Source: Neolewinella xylanilytica (GTDB lineage: Bacteria > Bacteroidota > Bacteroidia > Chitinophagales > Saprospiraceae). From it: a stretch of 64,000 nucleotides of DNA. The translations under genes and the position numbers were made by a program. A model generated the notes under the pieces. The model saw nothing but the letters and a program-made list of their open reading frames with translations. It ran no database searches and was not told the DNA's origin. Each line of letters opens with the position of its first letter. Position 1 is the first letter of the stretch. Below are positions 7,901-18,603 of the stretch, one piece after another. The stretch spans positions 1,674,001 through 1,738,000 of the forward strand of contig NZ_PTJC01000006.1 in NCBI RefSeq assembly GCF_002934605.1, given 5' to 3'.

Positions 7901-9727
7901 ATGCGTACCAGAATTCTTTCGTTTGTCTTTTTGCTTTTCACCTGCGCCGCCGCCGCCCAACTGACCGCCCAGCCGGATCGCTGGCAACAACGGGTGGTCT
8001 ACGACATGGACATCGACGTAGACGCCGATAACCACCAGTACACCGGTAACCAGCAGCTGACCTACTTTAACAATTCGCCGGATACGCTGGACAAGGTGTT
8101 TTACCACCTCTACTTCAATGCGTTTCAGCCCGGCAGCCAGATGGATCTCCGGAACCTGAACCTGCCCGACGCCGACAAGCGGGTGTCCGACCGGATCAGC
8201 AACCTGCAGGCCGAGGAAGAAGGATACATTCAGGTAAACAGCCTGACCCGCGAGGGGAGTGAGCTGACCTACGAAACGGTCGGTACCATCCTGGAAGTGG
8301 CGCTGGCCGAACCGATCTACCCGGGCGACAGTGCCCGCTTCACCATGGAATGGGATGCCCAGGTACCCCTGCAAATCCGCCGCAGCGGCCGCGATAACGC
8401 CGAGGGGATCGACCTGAGCATGGCGCAGTGGTACCCGAAACTGGCGGAATACGACTACCAGGGCTGGCACGCCAATCCGTATATCGGACGGGAATTTTAC
8501 GGCGTCTGGGGCGATTACGACGTCACGATCGACATCGACGAAGCTTACGTAGTGGCCGCTACGGGGTACCAGCAAGGCGAACCCGAATCCATTGACGGAG
8601 GCAAGCAACGCTACCGTTTTATCGCGCCTACCGTCCACGATTTCGTGTGGGCCGCCGACCCCGACTACGAGCACATCGCCTACGACCGCGGTAACGGTAC
8701 GACCCTGAACTTCTACTTCCAGCCCGGGGAGGCCACTTCGGAAAACTGGGAGAACCTTCCGCGGATCATGGACGAGGCCTTCGCCTACATCGGGGAACAT
8801 TACGGCCCCTATCCCTACGAGCAGTACAGTTTCATCCAGGGCGGTGACGGCGGTATGGAATATCCCATGGCCACGCTGATCACCGGCGAGCGGTCGATGA
8901 ATTCCCTCGTAGGCGTTAGCGTGCACGAACTGATGCACACCTGGTACCAGATGCTGATGGGCACCAACGAGTCGCTCTACGCCTGGATGGACGAGGGATT
9001 CACCAGCTGGGCCAGCAGCGAAGTCATGAATCACCTGCGGGAGCAGGGGCTGATCGAAGGCGAAGTGACGGATAATCCCCACGCCCGGACCTACGCCAGC
9101 CTCCGGGGCTTCCGTACCACCGGCATGCAGGAGCCGCTTTCCGTCCACGCCGACCACTTCGCCACCAACTCGGCCTACTCGGTAGCCAGCTACACCAACG
9201 GTGCGGTATTCCTGGAGCAACTGCGGTACATCATCGGCGAGGATGCCTTTGAGTGCACCCTGCACCGCTACTACAACGACTGGCGCTTCAAGCACCCCAA
9301 TTCGAACGACTTCACGCGGGTAGCGGAAAAATGCTCCGGCCTCGAACTCGACTGGTACCGGGAATACTGGGTCAACGGCACCGAGTATGCGGATTACGCC
9401 GTCACCGACGTCGAGGACCTCGACGCGAGCGGTACGACCCGCATCGACCTGCAGCGGGTCGGCAGAATGCCCATGCCACTCGAAGTGAGCGTTACCCTCA
9501 AGGACGGGACGGAAACCTACTACTACATCGCGCCTGAGATCCTGCGGGGAGAAAAGCCGCAACCAGCCTATGCTTCGGAGTGGAACGTGCTGCCGGACTG
9601 GGGATGGACGAATCCGAATTATAGCTTTACGATCGAAACGAATAAGCAGCAGATCGAAAAAGTGACCATCAATGCGCGGGAACGCATGTTCGAAGACGAC
9701 CTGCAAAACAACGGTTGGGAAGATTAA
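7901..9727 (+). CDS. Secreted M1-family metallopeptidase (aminopeptidase)
   Basis: A 608-residue protein with a clean signal peptide at its start (MRTRILSFVFLLFTCAAAAQ). The zinc site of family M1 is complete: H342-E-L-M-H346 followed, 18 residues after the second histidine, by E365 in WMDEGF. An exopeptidase motif fits GGDGGMEYPM upstream of it (canonical GAMEN, here GGMEY). After the catalytic domain comes an alpha-helical part and a C-terminal beta domain around residues 490-600. The product probably trims peptides in the periplasm or on the cell surface. The open frame begins at 7865, but the signal peptide argues for the ATG at 7901. It has no operon partner; the next gene lies 99 bases on. 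Confidence 0.92.
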   Translation: MRTRILSFVFLLFTCAAAAQLTAQPDRWQQRVVYDMDIDVDADNHQYTGNQQLTYFNNSPDTLDKVFYHLYFNAFQPGSQMDLRNLNLPDADKRVSDRISNLQAEEEGYIQVNSLTREGSELTYETVGTILEVALAEPIYPGDSARFTMEWDAQVPLQIRRSGRDNAEGIDLSMAQWYPKLAEYDYQGWHANPYIGREFYGVWGDYDVTIDIDEAYVVAATGYQQGEPESIDGGKQRYRFIAPTVHDFVWAADPDYEHIAYDRGNGTTLNFYFQPGEATSENWENLPRIMDEAFAYIGEHYGPYPYEQYSFIQGGDGGMEYPMATLITGERSMNSLVGVSVHELMHTWYQMLMGTNESLYAWMDEGFTSWASSEVMNHLREQGLIEGEVTDNPHARTYASLRGFRTTGMQEPLSVHADHFATNSAYSVASYTNGAVFLEQLRYIIGEDAFECTLHRYYNDWRFKHPNSNDFTRVAEKCSGLELDWYREYWVNGTEYADYAVTDVEDLDASGTTRIDLQRVGRMPMPLEVSVTLKDGTETYYYIAPEILRGEKPQPAYASEWNVLPDWGWTNPNYSFTIETNKQQIEKVTINARERMFEDDLQNNGWED

Positions 9728-9826
9728 TGGCAATAAGTTGCCGGTTTCCGCTCGTTGAGGCCACGTAAGTGCGGTCCTCCGGTATCGTGAACGTATAAGT
9801 GCATAATCCCGACAGTTCTAACACCC

Positions 9827-11050
9827 ATGACCCTACTCGTTCTCACGAAAAAATTTCCCTTTCCGCTTAAGGATGGGGAGAGCCTGGCTATCCACGGGCT
9901 TACCAAAAGCCTGAGTGAACTGGGCTGCGAGGTAAGCCTGTTGGCGATGAACACGAGCAAGCACTTCTACGAAAGCAAGGAGCTACCGCCGGAAATGGCG
10001 CATTACCGGGAGGTCCGGACGGTTTCGATCAACAATGACTTCAGTCCGATCGATGCGGTATCCAATTTGATCCGGGGCACCTCCTACCACATTAGCCGGT
10101 TTCACCAGGAGAGCTACCACGAAGCTTTATCCCGCTGGTTGCTGGAGAAGTCGTTCGACATCGTTCAGCTCGAAACGCTCTACCTCGCGCCCTACGTGAA
10201 TACCATCCGCCGCTTATCGAACGCGCAAATCGTCATGCGCTCCCACAACGTCGAGCACGAAATCTGGGAACGGTGCTGTGAGAATATTGCTTTTGCGCCG
10301 AAGCGCTGGTACTTGCAGCATATCACCCGGCAGCTGCGTGACTTCGAACGCAGCCAACTCAACCAGTACGACCTCCATTTGCCGATCACCCAGCGGGATA
10401 AGAAGAACTTCGAACGCCTCGGCGGTCGCGGGCACATGCAGGTCTTGCCCATCGGACTGGAAACCAGTTGTGGGTCCCCGACCTACGAAAGTTATCGGCG
10501 TTCGCCCGACCTGCATTTTATCGGATCCCTCGACTGGCTGCCGAATTTGGAAGGGCTGAATTGGTTCCTTAACGAGGTCTGGCCGGAAATTCACCGGCGG
10601 TGTCCGGAAGTCAAATTTCACATAGCCGGGCGGAACATGCCCCACAGCATCCGGCAGCTACAAATGAAACAGGTGGTTATTCACGGGGAGGTCGACAGCA
10701 GCTGCAAGTTCGTCTCTTCCCACACGATCAGCATCGTGCCCCTGCTGAGCGGGGGCGGTATGCGCGCCAAGATTTTAGAGGCCATGTCGCTGGGGCGGGT
10801 AGTGATTACAACGACGGTAGGGCTGGAAGGCATCAAGGCCCGCAACCGGCGTGACCTCTTTATTGCCGATACCCCCGAGCAGTTTGTTGCCGTGGTCGAG
10901 GAATGTGTTGCCCGGGGACGAAAATTGGAAGCCGTGGGCCGGAGTGCCTACGGTGCCTTTCACCGGCGGTACGATCGTCGGGTTCTGGCCCGGAAGCTGC
11001 TACAGACCTACGAGAAACTGCTTCGCACGGAGTACGCCGAGCTGGACTAG
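9827..11050 (+). CDS. Glycosyltransferase family 4-type
   Basis: A cytoplasmic GT-B fold sugar transferase of 407 residues. The N-terminal domain starts with LLVLTKKFPFPLKDGESL, the usual first strand and acceptor loop. The C-terminal donor domain includes LHFIGSLDWLPN, FHIAGRNMP and GGGMRAKILEAMSLGRVV, in which the glutamate of the final helix matches the EX7E-type nucleotide-sugar-binding site of GT1/GT4 enzymes (Glycos_transf_1-like). It stands alone, between an M1 peptidase and glycerol kinase, and not in a polysaccharide cluster, so acceptor and product cannot be inferred. It ends 49 bases before glpK and could be co-transcribed with it. Confidence 0.87.
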   Translation: MTLLVLTKKFPFPLKDGESLAIHGLTKSLSELGCEVSLLAMNTSKHFYESKELPPEMAHYREVRTVSINNDFSPIDAVSNLIRGTSYHISRFHQESYHEALSRWLLEKSFDIVQLETLYLAPYVNTIRRLSNAQIVMRSHNVEHEIWERCCENIAFAPKRWYLQHITRQLRDFERSQLNQYDLHLPITQRDKKNFERLGGRGHMQVLPIGLETSCGSPTYESYRRSPDLHFIGSLDWLPNLEGLNWFLNEVWPEIHRRCPEVKFHIAGRNMPHSIRQLQMKQVVIHGEVDSSCKFVSSHTISIVPLLSGGGMRAKILEAMSLGRVVITTTVGLEGIKARNRRDLFIADTPEQFVAVVEECVARGRKLEAVGRSAYGAFHRRYDRRVLARKLLQTYEKLLRTEYAELD

Positions 11051-11075
11051 CCTGCCCGACTTAGCTATGGTGTGA

Positions 11076-12596
<1,521 letters not shown>

Positions 12597-12602
12597 CCTC
12601 CG

Positions 12603-13316
12603 TCAGGCTTCCGGATCGATCGCGGCCAACAGTTCCTCCAGCTGCCAGGCGGTATCGATGTGGTAGGGGCCTACTTCCGTACGCCGCAAGGCCGTCAAAT
12701 ACCCCCCGCTGCCGACGGCCCGGCCGAGGTCGTGGGCCAGGGAGCGGATGTACGTCCCCTTACTGCAACCAATGGAAAAATCTACGGAGGTACCGGTGAA
12801 ATTTTCGAGGTCAAAGTGGTGTACCGTCACGGGTCGGGGCTTCACCTCGATCGTTTCGCCGCGGCGCGCTCGTTTGTAAAGGGGCTGTCCGTCTACCTTC
12901 AGGGCGGAGTACATGGGCGGCACCTGCTGGATCGGGCCGGTTAGTTCGGCAGCGGCCGTCCGCAACGCAGCCAAGTCGATGTGGGCGGTAGGATACTCGG
13001 CGTCGGGGTCGGTTTCCGCATCGTAGGAAGGGGTACTCGCCCCCAACTGGATCGTACCGGTATAGGACTTATCCAGGCCCTCGAGTTCCCCCAACCGCTT
13101 CGTCCATTTTCCCACGCAAATATTCAACAGGCCGGTAGCCATGGGATCGAGGGTGCCGGCGTGGCCGACTTTGAATTTCTTAACTCCGAGCTTCTTGCGG
13201 ATTCGGTAGCGCACCTTATTCACCACGTCGAAACTGGTCCATCCCTGGGGCTTATCAACCAGGAAGAGGGCACCATCGGCTAGCGAAAACGGGGGAGCAT
13301 CGGATGCGGGAAGCAT
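12603..13316 (-). CDS. truB: tRNA pseudouridine(55) synthase TruB
   Basis: Converts U55 in the T-loop of most tRNAs to pseudouridine. The 237-residue protein has the TruB motif I region LFLVDKPQGWTSF, the catalytic aspartate in HAGTLDPMATGLL, and the motif YTGTIQLGASTPSYDAETD. SIGCSKGTYIRSLAHDLG carries the conserved binding-loop residues. The open frame extends upstream to 13694 through uppP in another phase; the ATG at 13316 is the start that gives the family N-terminus. It lies 11 bases after uppP in the conserved Bacteroidota order DUF3098-uppP-truB and is surely co-transcribed. Confidence 0.96.
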   Translation of the reverse strand: MLPASDAPPFSLADGALFLVDKPQGWTSFDVVNKVRYRIRKKLGVKKFKVGHAGTLDPMATGLLNICVGKWTKRLGELEGLDKSYTGTIQLGASTPSYDAETDPDAEYPTAHIDLAALRTAAAELTGPIQQVPPMYSALKVDGQPLYKRARRGETIEVKPRPVTVHHFDLENFTGTSVDFSIGCSKGTYIRSLAHDLGRAVGSGGYLTALRRTEVGPYHIDTAWQLEELLAAIDPEA

Positions 13317-13327
13317 AGGGGGTAAAT

Positions 13328-14122
13328 TCAGAAAGCCAATTTGACCAACAAGACGATGGCGGCCACCGTGAAGCAGTAATAAGCAAAATACTTCAGTTTG
13401 GCTTTTTTGACCAGTTTGATCATCCAGAGACACGCGGCAATTCCCGTGAGGAAAGCCGCGGTGAACCCGATGATGAGCTCGGGGGCGGAGGTGGTGTCGG
13501 TAAACTCGCCGTCCAGCATGTCTTTGGCCATTTTGCCGAGGATCAGCGGCACTACCATCAGGAAGGAAAAACGGGCCGACCGTTCGCGGTCGATGCCCAG
13601 GAGTACACTGGTGGAGATCGTAGCACCCGAGCGGCTGATACCCGGCAGAATCGCGATCGCCTGGGATATGCCGATGAGGATAGCCGTTTTCCAATCGACG
13701 GCCTTGTCCGTCTGCTTGGCCCGGTCGGCGAGAAAAAGCAACAAGCCGGTCAGGATAAGCATGAACGCCACCAAGACGATCTGGCGGTCGAACAGCGCGG
13801 TGAGGAGATCATCGTAGAGTACACCGACTACCGCGGCCGGAATCATGCTCAGGATAATGAGCAGGGAAAATTTAGTTCCTCCGTTCCATTCAAAGCGAAA
13901 CAGGTCCTGGAGGATCTCGGCAATGTCCCGCCGAAAAACGACCACCGTAGCCAGCGCCGTAGCGGCGTGAAGCGTGACGGTCATCAACATGCTTTCGGCG
14001 GCAAGGCTGTCGTCCTGAAACAACCATTTGGTGAGTTCCAGGTGTCCGCTGCTACTAACCGGCAGGAATTCGGTAAGCCCCTGGACGATACCGAGTACCA
14101 GGGCACGTAACCATTCTATCAC
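13328..14122 (-). CDS. uppP: Undecaprenyl-diphosphatase UppP (BacA)
   Basis: An integral membrane phosphatase that recycles undecaprenyl diphosphate to the monophosphate lipid carrier for peptidoglycan and other wall polymers; overproduction in other bacteria gives bacitracin tolerance. The 264 residues show the two family motifs, QGLTEFLPVSSSGH near the N-terminus (glutamate and serine/histidine of the active site) and PGISRSGATIS in the middle, with about eight membrane helices. It is flanked by DUF3098 upstream (7-base gap) and truB downstream (11-base gap) in one minus-strand operon. Confidence 0.96.
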   Translation of the reverse strand: MIEWLRALVLGIVQGLTEFLPVSSSGHLELTKWLFQDDSLAAESMLMTVTLHAATALATVVVFRRDIAEILQDLFRFEWNGGTKFSLLIILSMIPAAVVGVLYDDLLTALFDRQIVLVAFMLILTGLLLFLADRAKQTDKAVDWKTAILIGISQAIAILPGISRSGATISTSVLLGIDRERSARFSFLMVVPLILGKMAKDMLDGEFTDTTSAPELIIGFTAAFLTGIAACLWMIKLVKKAKLKYFAYYCFTVAAIVLLVKLAF

Positions 14123-14128
14123 TTAGTA

Positions 14129-14476
14129 CTACTTTTTAAAGATTGCGTAGGTTACCACACCCAGACCCGCGAGGATAATCATGGGAGCGAGGGTAATCTT
14201 GCGCCAACTGTAGATGACACCTTCGTCGAACACGGTGGGATCTTCCCCACGGCCGCCGGTCATGAGTAAAAAGCCGATCACGATGAGCAAAAAGCCGCCG
14301 CCGAGCCAATAATAGGTGTCTCGTCCGAAGATTAACGGATGGGCAACGGTCTCGGTAGGGTGGGTACGCGCGGAGGGGCGGGCTTTGACCTTTGGCTTAG
14401 CCGCCACGCGTACGGGCTCCTCCTCCGGGGCGGAGGGGGTCGATGGACGCGTATTTTGCTTTTTCCGCTTACTCAT
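14129..14476 (-). CDS. DUF3098 small membrane protein
   Basis: A 115-residue protein with a basic, Pro/Lys-rich N-terminal 50 residues and two membrane helices at about residues 56-74 and 92-112, separated by a short loop containing DPTVFDEGVIYSWRKI. That helix-loop-helix layout and its position before uppP and truB identify the DUF3098 family; in many Bacteroidota an ftsX-like gene precedes it, but here there is a divergent amidohydrolase. The function is unknown, with cell-division or envelope roles inferred only from gene order. The open frame extends to 14575, but the ATG at 14476 gives the usual basic start (MSKRKKQNTR). Confidence 0.85.
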   Translation of the reverse strand: MSKRKKQNTRPSTPSAPEEEPVRVAAKPKVKARPSARTHPTETVAHPLIFGRDTYYWLGGGFLLIVIGFLLMTGGRGEDPTVFDEGVIYSWRKITLAPMIILAGLGVVTYAIFKK

Positions 14477-14577
14477 AGTTGAACGTGGTTCTTTCGGCCA
14501 CCGCGAAGGTACTACTTTCGTAGTTGTCCGGGCACTAGCTAGCCCGTTCGTAAACTTGCGATCTATTCCAACCAACT

Positions 14578-16143
14578 ATGCGCCGAAGCTATCTATTGCC
14601 GTGTTTGCTGATTCTTTCCTGTCTATTCGGATGGGGCCTCTCCGCCCAGATGTCGGACGCGGCCGACCGAGCCGGTGATTTCGGGGAAGGACCCTACGAC
14701 CAACTCATTATCCGGGGCGTTACCCTCATCAACGGGAACCTGGCACCCCCCATCGGACCGGTTGATATCGTAATCGAAAACAACCGAATCGTTTCCGTCG
14801 AAACCATCGGTTTTCCTGGGGTGCCCGTGGCGCCGGAAGACCGACCCCAGCTGCGGCCCGGAGGGCGGGAACTCGACGCGGAAGGAATGTACGCACTGCC
14901 TGGCTTCGTCGACATGCACGGGCACACCGGCGGCCGCGCCCAGGGGACTACTCCGGATTACGTGTACAAGTTGTGGTTGGGCCACGGCATCACCACCATT
15001 CGGGAGCCGGGATCTTTCAACGGACTGGATTGGACATTGCGGCATAAAGCCAGATCGGAACGAAATGAGATTGTCGCCCCGCGCATCGTTGCATACACGG
15101 GTTTCGGTATGGGACGGGAGGAAGCCTTTACCACCACCGATGAGGTACGCGAATGGGTGCGGGACAACAAGGTGAAGGGAAGTGACGGCATCAAACTTTT
15201 TGGTGCCCGCCCGGATTTAATGCAGGCCGCCCTGGAAGAGAATAAAAAACTGGGCCTCCGCAGCGCCATGCACCATGCGCAGATGAACGTAGGAGAATGG
15301 AACGTGCTTCACTCCGCCCGCGCGGGGCTGACCACCATGGAGCATTGGTACGGCCTGCCCGAGGCGCTGTTCAAGGACCGGCGGGTGCAGGATTATCCGG
15401 TGGATTACAACTACCAGAACGAGCAGCACCGCTTCGGGGCTGCCGGCGATCTGTGGCAGCAAGCCGCCGAACCCTACAGCGATCACTGGAATGCAGTCAT
15501 GGACAGCTTGCTTGCCCTCGATTTTACCATCAATCCCACCTTCAACATATACGACGCCAACCGCGACATCATGCGCGCCCGGAACGCTGACTGGCACGCG
15601 GAATACACCCTGCCCAGCCTGCTGAGATTCTACGCCCCCAGCCGCGTCAGCCACGGTAGCTACTGGCACCACTGGGGCACCGAGCAGGAAGTAAATTGGA
15701 AGGAAAATTATCGGCTCTGGATGACGTTCATCAATGAGTTCAAGAATCGCGGAGGACGGGTGACGGCAGGTTCCGATAGTGGATACATCTACCAACTTTA
15801 CGGCTTCGGCTACATCCGTGAACTGGAATTGCTGCGGGAAGCAGGTTTCCACCCCCTCGAAGTCGTTCAGTCTGCGACCCTGCACGGTGCCGAGGCACTC
15901 GGGATGGCAGACCGCATCGGAACCATCGAGCCCGGTAAACTCGCCGACCTTATCCTAGTGGCCGAAAATCCGCTCGCCGACTTCAAGGTCCTCTACGGCA
16001 CCGGCGCCACGCGGCTCACCGAAGACAACGAGGTAACCACCACGGAAGGGATCCGCTATACGATTAAGGACGGCATTGTTTACGATGCCATACAGTTACG
16101 CGAGGCTGTCAAGGAAATGGTGCGGGAAGCAAAGGCGCAATAG
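14578..16143 (+). CDS. Secreted amidohydrolase-family protein
   Basis: A 521-residue protein with a signal peptide (MRRSYLLPCLLILSCLFGW, ending near LSAQ), so it acts in the envelope. The metal-dependent amidohydrolase fold is shown by DMHGHTGG (HxH metal ligands after strand 1), a candidate bridging lysine in SDGIKLFG, histidines in RSAMHHAQ, the late aspartate region AGSDSGYIY, and the closing beta-sandwich motif IGTIEPGKLADLILV. Relatives include imidazolonepropionase-like and prolidase-like enzymes, and the substrate cannot be fixed from sequence. It faces the zinc protease gene convergently, with two bases between the stops and no terminator. Confidence 0.9.
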   Translation: MRRSYLLPCLLILSCLFGWGLSAQMSDAADRAGDFGEGPYDQLIIRGVTLINGNLAPPIGPVDIVIENNRIVSVETIGFPGVPVAPEDRPQLRPGGRELDAEGMYALPGFVDMHGHTGGRAQGTTPDYVYKLWLGHGITTIREPGSFNGLDWTLRHKARSERNEIVAPRIVAYTGFGMGREEAFTTTDEVREWVRDNKVKGSDGIKLFGARPDLMQAALEENKKLGLRSAMHHAQMNVGEWNVLHSARAGLTTMEHWYGLPEALFKDRRVQDYPVDYNYQNEQHRFGAAGDLWQQAAEPYSDHWNAVMDSLLALDFTINPTFNIYDANRDIMRARNADWHAEYTLPSLLRFYAPSRVSHGSYWHHWGTEQEVNWKENYRLWMTFINEFKNRGGRVTAGSDSGYIYQLYGFGYIRELELLREAGFHPLEVVQSATLHGAEALGMADRIGTIEPGKLADLILVAENPLADFKVLYGTGATRLTEDNEVTTTEGIRYTIKDGIVYDAIQLREAVKEMVREAKAQ

Positions 16144-16145
16144 TC

Positions 16146-18593
16146 TTATTTGGCGGTTAGCAACTGTTCAATGTCCGCGGCGATCTCCAGCAGGTGGTAC
16201 TTCACTACACCGTTCCGGTAGCGAGTAGCCGCCCGTTCCGCCAGCCGTTGAATGTTCGTCAATTCTGCGCGAGTCAGTGCAGCCACGTCCGAGGAATTTT
16301 CGGCATTCTCCGTCATTAGTTCCTGGAGCCGGTCGACGTGCGAGCGTTGCAGGTTGCGGCGGTAGACGTTGATGTCCTTTCCGGTGAGCGCCTCTTCCCA
16401 GAGACCCTTGCGCAACTGCTCCAGCATCTCGGTGGCGGTATAGGCCGATTCCCCGTTCAGGGTTTCATTCTCGATCATCCGTCCGAGGCGGTCCTCATCC
16501 AGCAGATTGTCGAGCTGACGCCCCTGCAGACCGGCCATGCGGTCGACGATGCCGGAAGCCCCGATGTTGGCGATGATGCGACGCGGCATCAGCCAGTCGG
16601 GGGACCCGAAAACCTCTTGGTTGAGGAAGCGCATGGCCCGTTCTTGCTCTTCACTGTCCAGGTGGGTATAGGTGTCGCCTTGCTCGTCGGTCGTCCGTAG
16701 CTGTTCGTATACCCCGCCGATGTTGGCGGTTACGTGGGCGGCGTAGCGCGACCATACTCCCAGCAATTCCCCGTACAACTCCCTGAGGTCGGTGTAATCT
16801 TCCCCGGGTTCGGTAGTCCAGTCCGCCAGGTTTTCGGCTACGATGCGAAGGTTCTTCATTCCGTAGGTGCTGGCCTTCACCGGGTCGTCGCCGACGGATT
16901 CGGTCTGGGCACTCGGGTCGGAGGAGCTACGGCCGCCGAACAGGTATACCGGGTCCCCCTTCTTTTCCGCGATCCACTCATTCAGGATTGGCTTTTCTGC
17001 CTTGGCAGAAGCAACATCGGGGAGGTAACGGTAGCCCCAATTGATGGCGTATACGTCATAGGGCCCTAGCATGCGGACCCACCTTACCCCTTCGTCTCCC
17101 GGCTGGGCCACGTAATTATAGCGGGTGTAATCCATGATGGTGGAGGCTAGTCCCCATTTGTTGGTAAAGGTGGCCGAACGCAAGCTATCGGTGGGGTAGG
17201 CGTAGCTGGCCTTCATATTGTGCGGAAGGCCCAGCGCGTGACCGACCTCGTGGGAGATGACCCGCCGCATCATCTCGCCGATTTCTTCTTCGGGGGTATC
17301 CAGGCTACGCGCCCCCGGATTGGCGCCCCCGGTTTCCAACAGGTAGCGATTGCGGTAGCTCCTGAGGTGGTTGTGGTACCAGATGATGTCGCTTTCGATA
17401 ATCTGACCGGAGCGAGGATCTACCACGCTTGGCCCGATGGCATTACGGGTAGTCGAGGCCACGTACCGTACCACGGAGAAGCGGGCGTCCTCCGGACTCC
17501 AGTCCGGATCTTCGGCTTCGGTCGGCGCATCGCGCGCTACGATCGCGTTCTTGAATCCAGCGGCTTCGAAAGCCACCTGCCAATCCTCGATCCCTTGCCG
17601 GAAGTAAGGCCGGAACTTCTCGGGAGTAGCGGGGTCCAGGTAGTAAACAATGGGCTCGACGGGTTCGACGAGTTCACCGCGCTCGTAGGCAGCCAGGTCA
17701 CTCGGCACCAGTTTCCACCGCTTGATGTAGGTTTTTTCGTCCGCTTTGAGCGCTTCGGAGCCGTAATCGACCTGAGAGACCGTAAACCAGCCCACCCGCT
17801 CGTCGTGCAGTCGCGGTTGCATGGGCACCTCCGGAAGCAGGTACATCGACTGGCTCATTTGCATGGAGATGGTTCCCGTGCCACCGTTCGACGGCGGGTT
17901 GTTCGCCACGAAAGTCATATCGTGGCGCACTTCCAGGTTGCCGGGGTAGCTGGCCATCCGACTGATAAAGCTGCGGCTTTGGTCGAGGTTACGAACTTCG
18001 TAGGATTTACGCAGCCGTTGGCTCAATCCGGTTATGGCCTGGACGTCCGTGCTGAAGAGTTCGTTCACCTTGATCACCGCGGCGGTGGAATCGGGGTTCA
18101 TCGCCTCGATGTCGAAGGCCATGATGATGGGCGCGTAGTTGTTATTCTGGACGGAGATATTGATCGGCAGACTCGTATCCGCCACCGCGTCGTAGGCGAT
18201 CGATCTTAGATAAATCGCGTCGTTCACGCGATCCCACTGTATGAGTTGTTCGTTGGTTTTCGAGCCGGCATTCAGGTAGCCCCCGCCCAGTTCCGCCGGA
18301 ATTTTGGCGATGCGGGTAACGAGCAACATATCCTTGCTGAAGGTGGCAAAGGGAATCTCGAAGTAGTAATCTTCCCCAACCCGATGGACGGTAAACACCC
18401 CGTCGTCCGAGACGGCTTCCCCGGTGATTACATCCGTATACTCCTTGAATTTGCCATCCTTTTCGGTTTCCTCGATATCGGTGGTATCGGAGGAAGCATT
18501 TGTCTCCGTCGTACTGTCCAGGGGCGTGGCCGGCGGGGGCGCCGCTGTCTTACAAGCTAGGAATGACAGGAGCAGGAAGGGTAAAAAACGCAT
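16146..18593 (-). CDS. Zinc-dependent metalloprotease lipoprotein (DUF5117/DUF4953 type)
   Basis: An 815-residue protein with a lipoprotein signal (FLPFLLLSFLACK, lipid on the Cys), so probably membrane-anchored. The metzincin-type zinc site HEVGHALGLPH is complete, and a Met-turn follows about 40 residues later in STIMDYTRYNY. The N-terminal 400 residues match the DUF5117/DUF5118 part that precedes this domain in Bacteroidota proteases of the family. The frame extends to 18629, but the ATG at 18593 gives the lipobox at the right distance. It is the second gene after the GH3 beta-glucosidase (10-base gap). The pair may be co-expressed, though no functional link is obvious. Confidence 0.9.
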   Translation of the reverse strand: MRFLPFLLLSFLACKTAAPPPATPLDSTTETNASSDTTDIEETEKDGKFKEYTDVITGEAVSDDGVFTVHRVGEDYYFEIPFATFSKDMLLVTRIAKIPAELGGGYLNAGSKTNEQLIQWDRVNDAIYLRSIAYDAVADTSLPINISVQNNNYAPIIMAFDIEAMNPDSTAAVIKVNELFSTDVQAITGLSQRLRKSYEVRNLDQSRSFISRMASYPGNLEVRHDMTFVANNPPSNGGTGTISMQMSQSMYLLPEVPMQPRLHDERVGWFTVSQVDYGSEALKADEKTYIKRWKLVPSDLAAYERGELVEPVEPIVYYLDPATPEKFRPYFRQGIEDWQVAFEAAGFKNAIVARDAPTEAEDPDWSPEDARFSVVRYVASTTRNAIGPSVVDPRSGQIIESDIIWYHNHLRSYRNRYLLETGGANPGARSLDTPEEEIGEMMRRVISHEVGHALGLPHNMKASYAYPTDSLRSATFTNKWGLASTIMDYTRYNYVAQPGDEGVRWVRMLGPYDVYAINWGYRYLPDVASAKAEKPILNEWIAEKKGDPVYLFGGRSSSDPSAQTESVGDDPVKASTYGMKNLRIVAENLADWTTEPGEDYTDLRELYGELLGVWSRYAAHVTANIGGVYEQLRTTDEQGDTYTHLDSEEQERAMRFLNQEVFGSPDWLMPRRIIANIGASGIVDRMAGLQGRQLDNLLDEDRLGRMIENETLNGESAYTATEMLEQLRKGLWEEALTGKDINVYRRNLQRSHVDRLQELMTENAENSSDVAALTRAELTNIQRLAERAATRYRNGVVKYHLLEIAADIEQLLTAK

Positions 18594-18603
18594 AGGTTGG
18601 GGG

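Noticed and set aside
7667-9733. 688-residue minus-strand ORF opposite the M1 peptidase gene
   Set aside because: It is a GC-bias shadow: Val/His/Gly-rich composition with no domain, entirely opposite a complete M1 gene. Only its last 48 codons look natural, and those are reported with the possible frameshifted gene.
13317-13694. N-terminal extension of truB
   Set aside because: It lies inside uppP in another phase and has no family character; the standard start is at 13316.
12603-14476. ftsX-like gene expected before DUF3098
   Set aside because: I looked for it because the gene order is often conserved, but a divergent amidohydrolase gene lies there instead.
17220-18209. 329-residue plus-strand ORF opposite the zinc metalloprotease gene
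   Set aside because: Shadow of a complete protease gene; no domain or signal.
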